This document shows positions 1 to 6,425 of a stretch of 6,888 bases of DNA, piece after piece. The notes under the pieces are model-generated. The model did no database searches, was not told where the DNA came from, and saw nothing but the letters and a program-made list of their open reading frames with translations. Source of the stretch: Thermoleophilia bacterium (lineage in GTDB: Bacteria > Actinomycetota > Thermoleophilia > Miltoncostaeales > Miltoncostaeaceae). Numbering within the stretch: the first letter of the stretch is position 1; each line of letters starts with the position of its first letter. The DNA lies in assembly GCA_017882555.1 (NCBI GenBank), contig JADGPH010000098.1, forward strand, positions 1 to 6,888. The letters run 5' to 3'. Position numbers and translations under genes: made by a program.

Positions 1-1492
1 CCGAGTCGAGCCGGTCAGGAAAGACGAGCACACCGGGATTCAGGAGCCCCTCTGGGTCAAGCGCGCGCTTGAGGCTGGCAAAGGCGTCCATCGTGGCTGG
101 CGGGTACATCCGCGGCAACAACTCGCCTCGTACGCGTCCGTCGCCATGCTCACCCGAAAGCGACCCGTCGTGGGTGGCCACCAGGTCCGCAACGCCCTCG
201 GCGATCCGACGCAACCGGGCCGTCGCGCCGGGCAGGCGCAGGTCCATCAGCGGGCGAATGTGCAGGCAGCCGACGCTGGCGTGTCCGTACCACACCGCCG
301 GCAGTCGCTCGCCAGCCAGCAGCGCGCGTACCTCGCGGGCGAAGGAGGCCAAGCGCGCCGGTGGTACCGCGGGGTCTTCAATGAACGGCAGTGGTGCCGC
401 ATCGGCGGTGGGGACATGGTGTCCTTCGAGACCCTCGCCGCGTAGCGCACGCGCGATCCCGGCGCGGCGCACCGCCCACACAGCGTCCTGGCCCGCAGGG
501 TCGAGGATCGCGCGCGCCTCCGGGATCGCTCCAACGCGGTCCCGCACCACGTCGGGTGCGCCGCTGTACTCGACGACCAGCAGTGCGCCCACCCCGCGGC
601 CAAAGTCGCTGAGACCCGCCGTCGCCGGAGCACGGTTCGCGGGGTCGAGCATAGCGGCGTCCATGAGCTCAATCGCCGAGGGCGCCGAGTCAAGGAGCTC
701 GATGACCGCATCCAGGGCGCCATCAACGTCGGCGAATGCCAGGAGGGCCAAGCCGCGGGCCGCGGGGATCGGCACCAGCCCCAGACGGGCCCCGGTGATG
801 AGTGCCAGGGTTCCTTCGGACCCGCAGATCACGCGGGGCCAGTCGGGATCGGCTCCGGCCAGGGCATCGATGTTGTACCCGGAGACGCGCCGCAAGAGCG
901 TCGGTCCGGACCACTGCGCACCGAGACGCTGGCAGGCGGCCAGTTGCGGCGGGGGAGGGCTGCCGCGGCGCAGGCGCGCGCGGGTTCCGTCGGCGAGCAC
1001 GACCTCGAGCTCGCGCACGTGATCGGCCGTCAGACCACAGACAATCGATCGCGCCCCGGCAGAATTGTTGGAGATCATGCCGCCGAGCGTCGCCCGGTTG
1101 GCCGTTGCCACATCAGGACCAAACATCAGACCATGGACCGATGCGGCCCGGTTCAGATCGTCGAGGACCACCCCGGGATCGACCCAGGCACTCCGGTTGT
1201 CGGGGTCGATCGCGCACCGATCCAGTGCGCTTGTGTCGACCACCAAACCCACGCCGACCGCCTGGCCAGCGAGGCTCGTCCCGGCTCCACGCATCGTGAT
1301 CGGCACCCCGAGTTCACGCGCAACGCCCATTGCGGCCTCAACATCAGCGGGTGCGCCCGCGCGCACGACTGCCTTGGGTCGGCGGCGATAGAGGCTTGCA
1401 TCACTCGCGTACAGCTCACGGGTGGCCATATCAGCCCGGATGGTTCCGGCGATCTGACCCCGTAGTCGTCCGACCAGTTCGTCTACGCTCAC
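1..1492 (-). CDS. FAD-linked oxidase, D-lactate/2-hydroxyacid dehydrogenase type, 5' part (probably the N-terminal half of a flavin/Fe-S fusion)
   Basis: Reading the minus strand from a GTG at 1492 gives 497 uninterrupted codons that run off the left edge. Residues about 36-240 form a PCMH-type FAD-binding domain with RGAGTSLAGQAVG (68-80), GGMISNNSAGARS (137-149), RRVSGYNIDAL (201-211) and CGSEGTLALIT (223-233). Residues about 245-490 form the FAD-oxidase C-terminal domain with PFIEDPAVPP (369-378), YGHASVGCLHIRP (402-414), SGEHGDGRVRG (446-456) and LDPEGLLNPG (478-487). GHASVGCLHIRP and FIEDPAVPP are typical of large YdiJ-like proteins of about 950-1000 residues that continue into a C-terminal Fe-S/CCG domain, whereas GlcD-type subunits have a different GHAGDGN-like motif. 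Continuation into an Fe-S module is therefore likely but lies outside the window. Such enzymes oxidise D-lactate or another 2-hydroxyacid and pass electrons to the respiratory chain; the substrate here is unknown. A TAG lies four codons upstream in frame, so GTG at 1492 is the earliest start, and the 30 or so residues before the FAD domain fit the family. There is no Shine-Dalgarno sequence. The gene diverges from tuf. Confidence 0.93.
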   Translation of the reverse strand, partial: MSVDELVGRLRGQIAGTIRADMATRELYASDASLYRRRPKAVVRAGAPADVEAAMGVARELGVPITMRGAGTSLAGQAVGVGLVVDTSALDRCAIDPDNRSAWVDPGVVLDDLNRAASVHGLMFGPDVATANRATLGGMISNNSAGARSIVCGLTADHVRELEVVLADGTRARLRRGSPPPPQLAACQRLGAQWSGPTLLRRVSGYNIDALAGADPDWPRVICGSEGTLALITGARLGLVPIPAARGLALLAFADVDGALDAVIELLDSAPSAIELMDAAMLDPANRAPATAGLSDFGRGVGALLVVEYSGAPDVVRDRVGAIPEARAILDPAGQDAVWAVRRAGIARALRGEGLEGHHVPTADAAPLPFIEDPAVPPARLASFAREVRALLAGERLPAVWYGHASVGCLHIRPLMDLRLPGATARLRRIAEGVADLVATHDGSLSGEHGDGRVRGELLPRMYPPATMDAFASLKRALDPEGLLNPGVLVFPDRLDS

Positions 1493-1498
1493 GCAACG

Positions 1499-1504
1499 AT
1501 GCTA
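1499..1504 (-). promoter_or_regulatory. Candidate -10 element giving a leaderless transcript of the FAD-linked oxidase gene
   Basis: On the minus strand the bases read TAGCAT, then six bases, then the GTG start codon. TAGCAT fits the actinobacterial TANNNT -10 pattern. A start site seven bases past the hexamer would fall on the G of the GTG at 1492. No purine-rich ribosome binding site precedes the GTG, which agrees with leaderless initiation, common in Actinobacteria. I find no convincing -35 element. The motif is short and could occur by chance. Confidence 0.4.
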
Positions 1505-1510
1505 GCGATG

Positions 1511-1539
1511 GACGGGGACCTTTCTGCGAAGGTCCTGTC
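1511..1539. repeat. Inverted repeat 1 in the divergent intergenic region
   Basis: The arms GGACCTT (1516-1522) and AAGGTCC (1529-1535) are perfect inverted copies around a six-base spacer. An outer GAC (1511-1513) pairs with GTC (1537-1539) across a small mismatch. The dyad lies 24-43 bases upstream of the oxidase start, where it would cover the -35 region of a promoter starting near 1492. It could be a protein-binding operator or, if transcribed, an RNA hairpin. No T-run follows it. Confidence 0.55.
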
Positions 1540-1541
1540 GC

Positions 1542-1561
1542 CAAGGCCCCAGATGGCCTTG
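1542..1561. repeat. Inverted repeat 2 in the divergent intergenic region
   Basis: CAAGGCC (1542-1548) and GGCCTTG (1555-1561) are perfect inverted arms around a six-base spacer, the same geometry as the dyad at 1516-1535. The two dyads share the half-site AAGG(T/C)CC. The right arm overlaps the candidate tuf -35 hexamer at 1559-1564. This arrangement would suit an operator acting on both divergent promoters, but no regulator can be named from the sequence. Confidence 0.55.
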
Positions 1562-1587
1562 CGACGGAGCGTGCCCCTCGCTACTCT
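1559..1587 (+). promoter_or_regulatory. Candidate tuf promoter, distal
   Basis: TTGCGA at 1559-1564 is followed by a 17-base spacer and TACTCT at 1582-1587. The first hexamer keeps TTG and the final A of the sigma-70 class -35 consensus; the second fits TANNNT. Transcription would begin near 1594, leaving a leader of about 130 bases that includes the hairpins at 1622-1639 and 1684-1710. The match is moderate, and the hexamer at 1655-1660 is a competing candidate. Confidence 0.4.
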
Positions 1588-1621
1588 TCTCAGGCTCTAA
1601 AGAGCACCCTTGGCTCTACCT

Positions 1622-1644
1622 GCGCGCTCTTCAGCGCGCTTTCT
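1622..1644 (+). terminator. Terminator-like hairpin upstream of tuf
   Basis: GCGCGCT (1622-1628) and AGCGCGC (1633-1639) form a perfect seven-pair, GC-rich stem closed by a CTTC tetraloop, followed directly by TTTCT (1640-1644). The T-run is short, so termination may be weak. If transcription starts near 1594, this is an attenuator candidate in the tuf leader. If tuf starts near 1667, it would instead shield the gene from upstream read-through. Confidence 0.4.
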
Positions 1645-1654
1645 ATGCCGGGGA

Positions 1655-1660
1655 TAGAAT
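1655..1660 (+). promoter_or_regulatory. Candidate tuf promoter -10, proximal
   Basis: TAGAAT matches five of six bases of the TATAAT consensus and is the best -10 hexamer I noticed between the two divergent genes. The bases 16-19 upstream lie in the GC-rich hairpin and offer no good -35, and there is no TGN extension. Transcription would start near 1667 and give a leader of about 60 bases. It may act alone, with an activator, or in tandem with the distal candidate at 1559-1587. Confidence 0.4.
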
Positions 1661-1683
1661 CAGTGGTCCGGAAGCTACGCCTT

Positions 1684-1710
1684 GCGGATGGTCCGCTTGG
1701 CACGTGTGCC
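1684..1710 (+). repeat. Two small hairpins just upstream of the tuf ribosome binding site
   Basis: GCGGA (1684-1688) pairs with TCCGC (1692-1696) around TGG, and GGCA (1699-1702) pairs with TGCC (1707-1710) around CGTG. Both lie in the predicted tuf 5' leader and leave the ribosome binding site at 1715-1719 single-stranded. Stems this short often arise by chance in GC-rich DNA, so a role in mRNA stability or translation is only a possibility. Confidence 0.25.
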
Positions 1711-1714
1711 TGAC

Positions 1715-1719
1715 AGGAG
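1715..1719 (+). promoter_or_regulatory. Ribosome binding site of tuf
   Basis: AGGAG ends six bases before the ATG at 1726. A TTG at 1723 is in frame but would leave only three bases of spacing and add a residue not usual in EF-Tu, so the site fixes the ATG as the start. Confidence 0.85.
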
Positions 1720-1725
1720 CGTTTG

Positions 1726-2916
<1,191 letters not shown>

Positions 2917-2937
2917 TAGAACCAGAGCGAGTGGGTC

Positions 2938-2982
2938 AGACCCCGTTCTGCTCCGTGGTTGGGGCAGGGCGGGGTTTTCTTT
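2938..2982 (+). terminator. Intrinsic terminator or attenuator between tuf and rpsJ
   Basis: Bases 2940-2954 pair with 2961-2975 along all 15 positions, three of them U-G wobbles, around the six-base loop GTGGTT. Positions 2938-2939 can add two weaker pairs into the T-run. The stem runs straight into TTTTCTTT (2975-2982), the layout of a rho-independent terminator. It begins about 20 bases after the tuf stop, and its tail ends only six bases before the rpsJ ribosome binding site. It should end most tuf transcripts or set the read-through level into the S10 operon. Confidence 0.85.
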
Positions 2983-2987
2983 CCTCT

Positions 2988-2994
2988 AGAAGGG
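2988..2994 (+). promoter_or_regulatory. Ribosome binding site of rpsJ
   Basis: AGAAGGG lies six bases before the GTG at 3001 and supports that codon as the start. An in-frame TTG at 2959 would place the start inside the terminator loop and add 14 residues not seen in S10. Confidence 0.8.
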
Positions 2995-3000
2995 CGCAGA

Positions 3001-3309
3001 GTGCAGCAGAACAAAATCAGGATCCGGCTCAAGGCCTACGATCACGAGCAAATCGACCGCAGCGCGGCGTCGATCGTCGAGACCGCGCAACGCTCTGGTG
3101 CGACGATCTCGGGTCCGGTTCCGCTGCCGACCGAGTGCAACCGCTACTGCGTCATCAAGGGCCCGTTCAAGGATAAGGACTCGCGCGAGCATTTTGAGAT
3201 CCGCACCCACAAGAGGCTCATCGACATCTACTCACCGACCCCGAAAACGGTTGACTCGCTCATGCGTCTCGATCTGCCGGCCGGTGTCGACATCGAGATC
3301 AAGGCATAA
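3001..3309 (+). CDS. rpsJ: 30S ribosomal protein S10 (NusE)
   Basis: S10 sits in the head of the small subunit. In the family it also acts as NusE, binding NusB in antitermination complexes and contacting NusG. The 102-residue product matches the usual length of about 103. It shows KIRIRLKAYDHEQID at residues 5-19, GPVPLPT at 38-44 and the S10 signature region DSREHFEIRTHKRLIDI at 60-76, and ends in LPAGVDIEIKA. The start is GTG, fixed by the RBS at 2988-2994 and by family length. It is the first gene of the S10 operon, 84 bases after tuf and directly behind a terminator-like stem, with rplC following after ten bases. The sequence, with PLPTECNRYCVIKGPFKDKD in the middle, resembles actinobacterial forms, perhaps Thermoleophilia. 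Confidence 0.99.
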   Translation: MQQNKIRIRLKAYDHEQIDRSAASIVETAQRSGATISGPVPLPTECNRYCVIKGPFKDKDSREHFEIRTHKRLIDIYSPTPKTVDSLMRLDLPAGVDIEIKA

Positions 3310-3319
3310 CGGGCGCCAG

Positions 3320-3940
3320 ATGCCGGCAATCATTGGACGCAAGCTGGGCATGACCCAGATCTTTTCCGAAGACGGTGAGCGCGTGACGCTGACCGTCATC
3401 GAGGCGGGCCCCTGCCCGGTGACCCAGGTCAAGACGACCGAGACCGATGGGTACGAGGCGGTGCAGCTCGGCTTTGGGGACGTTCGCCCGAAGCTGCTCA
3501 ACAAGCCCAAGCTCGGCCACCTTCGTAAGGCCTCCGCCCCGCCGGTGCGCCACCTGCACGAGTTCTCGCCCGGTGAGGTTGGCGAGGGTCTGGCCGTGGG
3601 CGACGTCGTGACGGTGTCCGATTTTGTACCCGGCGCGATCATCAAGGTGACCGGCACCAGCAAGGGCAAAGGCTTCGCCGGCACGATCAAGCGCCACAAC
3701 TTCGCCAGCGGCCCGAAGTCGCATGGTTCGCACAACATCCGCCAGCCCGGGTCGATCGGCGCGTCCGCATACCCGTCGCACGTCTTCAAGGGCGTCCGGA
3801 TGTCGGGCCACATGGGCGCCCGCAGGGTCACCCAGCGCGGTCTGCAGGTGGTCGGTGCCGATCCCGAGCGCAACATTCTGCTGGTGAAGGGCCCGGTTCC
3901 TGGCGCCCGCAACGGCATTGTGATTGTGAGGCCCGCATGA
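3320..3940 (+). CDS. rplC: 50S ribosomal protein L3
   Basis: L3 is an early-assembling large-subunit protein whose extended loop reaches toward the peptidyl transferase centre. The 206-residue product has the N-terminal IIGRKLGMTQIF (4-15), the loop stretch GKGFAGTIKRHNF (116-128), the run GPKSHGSHNIRQPGSIGAS (131-149), VFKGVRMSGHMG (155-166) and the C-terminal DPERNILLVKGPVPG (181-195). The start is the ATG ten bases after rpsJ. Its own Shine-Dalgarno is weak, so translation is probably coupled to rpsJ. The stop overlaps the rplD start as ATGA. Residue 148, following PGSIG, is alanine where E. coli has the glutamine methylated by PrmB, so that modification site is missing. Confidence 0.99.
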   Translation: MPAIIGRKLGMTQIFSEDGERVTLTVIEAGPCPVTQVKTTETDGYEAVQLGFGDVRPKLLNKPKLGHLRKASAPPVRHLHEFSPGEVGEGLAVGDVVTVSDFVPGAIIKVTGTSKGKGFAGTIKRHNFASGPKSHGSHNIRQPGSIGASAYPSHVFKGVRMSGHMGARRVTQRGLQVVGADPERNILLVKGPVPGARNGIVIVRPA

Positions 3941-4599
3941 GTCCGCTGCAGATTCTTTCTGCCCAGGGCACCCCGTCTGGCGAGCTGGAGTTGACGCCCA
4001 GCTTGGCCGCGCAGGAAATCAAGCCGCACCTCATCCACGAAGTGGTGACCCAAGAACTCGCGGCACGGCGCAGTGGCTCCGCCTCGACCAAGACACGCGC
4101 GGACGTGCGCGGTGGTGGCGCCAAACCGTGGAAGCAAAAGGGCACCGGTCGTGCGCGTCAGGGTTCCATCCGCTCGCCGCAGTGGGTCGGTGGTGGTGTG
4201 GTGTTTGGTCCGCACCCGCGCACATTCGGCGGCAAGGTCAATCGCAAGGTCCAACTGCAGGCGTGGCGCGGTGCCCTCAAGGCGCATGTTGAGCGCGGCA
4301 GCATGGCCGTCGTCGAGGTCCTGGGTTGGGATGCCCCGTCGACCAAGATCGCATCCGCGTTTCTCGCGAAGACCCCCGAGGGGTTGCAGGCGCGTCCGTT
4401 GCTGGTGGTCGTCGACGCACTGGACTCGAGCGTCGCCAAGTCGTTCCGCAATATCCGGGACGTGTACGTGTTGGAGTCCTGGGAGCTGGAGACCGTCGAC
4501 GTGATGGCGGCGCGGAGCCTGTTGGTTGAGCGTGCCGCATGGGACCGTCTTGCCGCAATCGGTGAGCCGCGTTCGCCCGCGGGGGAGGCTTCCGAATGA
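3937..4599 (+). CDS. rplD: 50S ribosomal protein L4
   Basis: L4 binds 23S rRNA and sends a long loop into the peptide exit tunnel. In E. coli it also represses its own S10 operon through the leader RNA; whether it does so here is unknown. The product has 220 residues, slightly longer than the E. coli protein. The tunnel loop is unmistakable at residues 58-87, with RGGGAKPWKQKGTGRARQG followed by SIRSPQWVGGG, then VVFGPHPRTF (88-97). The C-terminal domain shows RPLLVVVD (153-160) and the helix VMAARSLLVERAAWDRL (189-205). The last ten residues are a charged, poorly conserved tail. The gene starts inside the rplC stop (ATGA) and ends in the same way at rplW, so its translation is probably coupled on both sides. 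Confidence 0.99.
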   Translation: MSPLQILSAQGTPSGELELTPSLAAQEIKPHLIHEVVTQELAARRSGSASTKTRADVRGGGAKPWKQKGTGRARQGSIRSPQWVGGGVVFGPHPRTFGGKVNRKVQLQAWRGALKAHVERGSMAVVEVLGWDAPSTKIASAFLAKTPEGLQARPLLVVVDALDSSVAKSFRNIRDVYVLESWELETVDVMAARSLLVERAAWDRLAAIGEPRSPAGEASE

Positions 4600-4901
4600 G
4601 CACTGACTTGCGTGACGACATCCGCCGGGTGCTGGTTCGGCCGGTCGTGTCCGAGAAGAGCTTTGGTCTGGTGGAAGCCCACAACCAGTACACATTCCGC
4701 GTGCTGGAGTCGGCCCACAAGACCATGATCCGCCAGGCCGTCGAGGAGCAGTTCAACGTGACGGTCACCGACGTGCGGATCATCAATGTCCGCAGCAAGC
4801 CGAAGCGGCGCGGGGCGACCCGTGGTCGTCGGCCGGGCTGGAAGAAGGCGATCGTCGAATTGCAGGCGGGCGATCGCATCAACTTGTTTGAAGGTGCATA
4901 G
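4596..4901 (+). CDS. rplW: 50S ribosomal protein L23
   Basis: L23 sits at the tunnel exit, where it docks trigger factor and the signal recognition particle. The 101-residue product has the family start VLVRPVVSEKSF (12-23); the glutamate at residue 20 lies in the VSEK motif used for chaperone docking in E. coli. QYTFRVLESAHKTMIRQAVE (31-50) follows, then the basic loop region SKPKRRGATRGRRPGWKKA (67-85). The ATG overlaps the rplD stop (ATGA), and a purine-rich GGGGGAGG seven bases upstream serves as RBS. The gene ends two bases before rplB. Confidence 0.99.
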   Translation: MSTDLRDDIRRVLVRPVVSEKSFGLVEAHNQYTFRVLESAHKTMIRQAVEEQFNVTVTDVRIINVRSKPKRRGATRGRRPGWKKAIVELQAGDRINLFEGA

Positions 4902-4903
4902 GC

Positions 4904-5752
4904 ATGGGTATCAAGACCTATAAGGCGACCTCGCCGGGGCGCCGCTTCATCACGACGTCGGACTTCGAAGAGATTACGAAAAGCACGCCCGAGCGTTCGT
5001 TGCTGGAGCCGGTCAAGAAGACCGGTGGGCGCAACAACAACGGCCGCATTACAACCCGTCACATCGGCGGCGGCCACAAACGCCGGTACCGGATCATCGA
5101 CTTCAAGCGTCGCAAAGACGGGGTTCCGGCCAGGGTCGCCTCGATCGAGTACGACCCCAACCGGAGCGCGCGCATCGCGCTGCTGCATTACGCCGACGGC
5201 GAGAAGCGTTACATCTTGGCGCCGCTGCGCCTGCAGGTGGGCGACACCGTCTCGAGCGGCCCGGGTGCCGACATCAAGCCGGGCAACAGCCTCGCGCTGC
5301 GTGATATCCCGACGGGTACCGTCGTGCACAACGTTGAGCTCAACATCGGTCGCGGGGGCCAGTTGTGCCGCTCCGCGGGTACCGGCGCGCAGCTGATGGC
5401 CAAGGATGGCGACTACGCGACGCTGCGGCTCCCATCCTCGGAAATGCGACAGGTTCACCTCGAGTGCCGCGCGACCATCGGACAGGTCGGCAACGTTACC
5501 CATGAGAACCTGACCGGCGGGAAGGCCGGCCGTTCCCGTTGGAAGGGCGTTCGCCCGACCGTCCGTGGTTCGGCCATGAACCCGGTCGACCACCCGCACG
5601 GCGGTGGTGAGGGCAAGTCCAACTCCGGGCGTCACCCGGTGACCCCATGGGGGAAGCCCACCCATGGTTACCGGACCCGGAACAAGCGCAAGGCCAGCCA
5701 GAAGTTCATCGTTCGCGGTCGCAAGCGCGGCAAGCACACGGAGGGTCGCTAG
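4904..5752 (+). CDS. rplB: 50S ribosomal protein L2
   Basis: L2 is among the most conserved large-subunit proteins. It is needed for subunit association and for the peptidyl transferase region. The 282-residue product is close to the usual 274-280. It shows GGRNNNGRITTRHIGGGHKR (41-60), the first RNA-binding fold with YDPNRSARIALLHYADG (83-99), and the hallmark NPVDHPHGGGEG (226-237), where His230 corresponds to the functionally important His229 of E. coli. A strongly basic C-terminus follows. GAAGGTG seven bases before the ATG, inside the end of rplW, serves as RBS. The stop is directly followed by the rpsS start, with no gap. Confidence 0.99.
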   Translation: MGIKTYKATSPGRRFITTSDFEEITKSTPERSLLEPVKKTGGRNNNGRITTRHIGGGHKRRYRIIDFKRRKDGVPARVASIEYDPNRSARIALLHYADGEKRYILAPLRLQVGDTVSSGPGADIKPGNSLALRDIPTGTVVHNVELNIGRGGQLCRSAGTGAQLMAKDGDYATLRLPSSEMRQVHLECRATIGQVGNVTHENLTGGKAGRSRWKGVRPTVRGSAMNPVDHPHGGGEGKSNSGRHPVTPWGKPTHGYRTRNKRKASQKFIVRGRKRGKHTEGR

Positions 5753-6034
5753 ATGGGGCGGAGCGTCAAGAAAGGCCCGTTCGTCGAAGCGCGGCTCATG
5801 CAGCGCATCGTCCAGATGAACGGTGCCGGTGAGAAGAAGATGATCCGCACGTGGTCCCGTTCATCGACGGTCTTCCCGGAGATGGTCGGACACACGATCG
5901 CCGTTCACGACGGCCGTCGTCACGTGCCCGTGTTCCTTTCCGAGAGCATGGTCGGCCACAAGCTCGGCGAGTTTGCGCCGACGCGCACCTACCGTGGTCA
6001 CATTGGCTCCGACCGCACCGCGAAGATGCGCTGA
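5753..6034 (+). CDS. rpsS: 30S ribosomal protein S19
   Basis: S19 pairs with S13 in the small-subunit head and takes part in bridges to the large subunit. The product has 93 residues, the family norm. It reads GRSVKKGPFVEARL (2-15), IRTWSRSSTVFPEMVGHTIA (31-50), then VHDGRRHVPVF (51-61) and MVGHKLGEFAPTRTYRGH (66-83). The RBS GGAGGG lies within the last codons of rplB, seven bases before the ATG, so the two genes are abutted and probably coupled. Its stop overlaps the rplV start by one base (TGATG). Confidence 0.99.
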   Translation: MGRSVKKGPFVEARLMQRIVQMNGAGEKKMIRTWSRSSTVFPEMVGHTIAVHDGRRHVPVFLSESMVGHKLGEFAPTRTYRGHIGSDRTAKMR

Positions 6035-6420
6035 TGGCGACCTCGACTGAACCCATCGCCGTGAAGGCCACCGCCCGCTACGTGCGCAGCTCGGCTCGCA
6101 AGGCTCGCCTTGTAGCCGATCTTGTGCGCGGCAAGTCGGTGACCGACGCGCAGGCCATCCTGGCCTACGACACGCACGGCGCTGCGGAGCCGGTGCGCAA
6201 GGTCCTGCAGTCGGCGATGGCAAACGCAGACCACAACGCGGGTTTGAACGTCCAAGAGCTCGTGCTGGCGCACGTGACGGTGGACGAGGGACCGACGATT
6301 CGCCGCTTCCGCCCTCGGGCGATGGGACGTGCCACGCCCATTCGGAAGCGCACCTGCCACATCACCATCGGACTCGCACCCGCCTCGGGCGGCCGGTCCA
6401 CCGGTTCGCGAGGAGAGTAG
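6034..6420 (+). CDS. rplV: 50S ribosomal protein L22
   Basis: L22 lines the exit tunnel with an extended beta-hairpin and touches all domains of 23S rRNA. The 128-residue product carries the family core VKATARYVRSSARKARLVAD (10-29), then LVRGKSVTDAQAIL (30-43), LQSAMANADHN (58-68) and the hairpin segment VDEGPTIRRFRPRAMGRATP (83-102), then IRKRTCHITIGL (103-114). The N-terminus has about nine extra residues before the core, and the C-terminus adds a short Gly/Ser/Arg-rich tail that carries the RBS of rpsC. Translation probably follows from rpsS by stop-start overlap. Confidence 0.99.
   Translation: MATSTEPIAVKATARYVRSSARKARLVADLVRGKSVTDAQAILAYDTHGAAEPVRKVLQSAMANADHNAGLNVQELVLAHVTVDEGPTIRRFRPRAMGRATPIRKRTCHITIGLAPASGGRSTGSRGE
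6411..6417 (+). promoter_or_regulatory. Ribosome binding site of rpsC
   Basis: AGGAGAG overlaps the last codons of rplV and lies 8-10 bases before the GTG at 6426. It supports the GTG start, which also gives the conserved S3 N-terminus GQKVHPGGFRIGI. Confidence 0.75.
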
Positions 6421-6425
6421 GCACA

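Noticed and set aside
69..1022. A 317-codon open frame on the plus strand
   Set aside because: It lies antisense to the FAD-linked oxidase, whose minus-strand frame shows clear family motifs. The plus-strand product is Arg/Ser/Ala/Pro-rich and has no recognisable domain, as expected of a GC-rich shadow frame.
1493..1725. A tRNA or other structured RNA gene upstream of tuf, as in some tuf operons
   Set aside because: I searched by eye for a T-loop GTTCGA-type motif, an acceptor stem and a CCA end on both strands and found none. The hairpins present do not form a cloverleaf.
2931..2940. The decamer GTGGGTCAGA occurs here and at 6426-6435
   Set aside because: A repeat of this length is expected by chance in a window this size. 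The second copy is simply the start of the rpsC coding sequence.
2959..2987. Possible rpsJ promoter (TTGGGG at 2959 with TCCTCT at 2982)
   Set aside because: The -10 is very poor, the -35 lies in the terminator loop and stem, and the start site would leave only a few bases before rpsJ and remove most of its RBS.
3232..4695. A 487-codon open frame on the minus strand across rplC-rplD
   Set aside because: It is antisense to highly conserved ribosomal-protein genes, has a low-complexity Arg/Thr/Pro/Ser composition and no domain. Long antisense frames are common where third codon positions are GC-rich.
4277..5737. A 486-codon open frame on the minus strand across rplD-rplB
   Set aside because: Same reasoning: fully antisense to rplD, rplW and rplB, without motifs or a plausible promoter and RBS.
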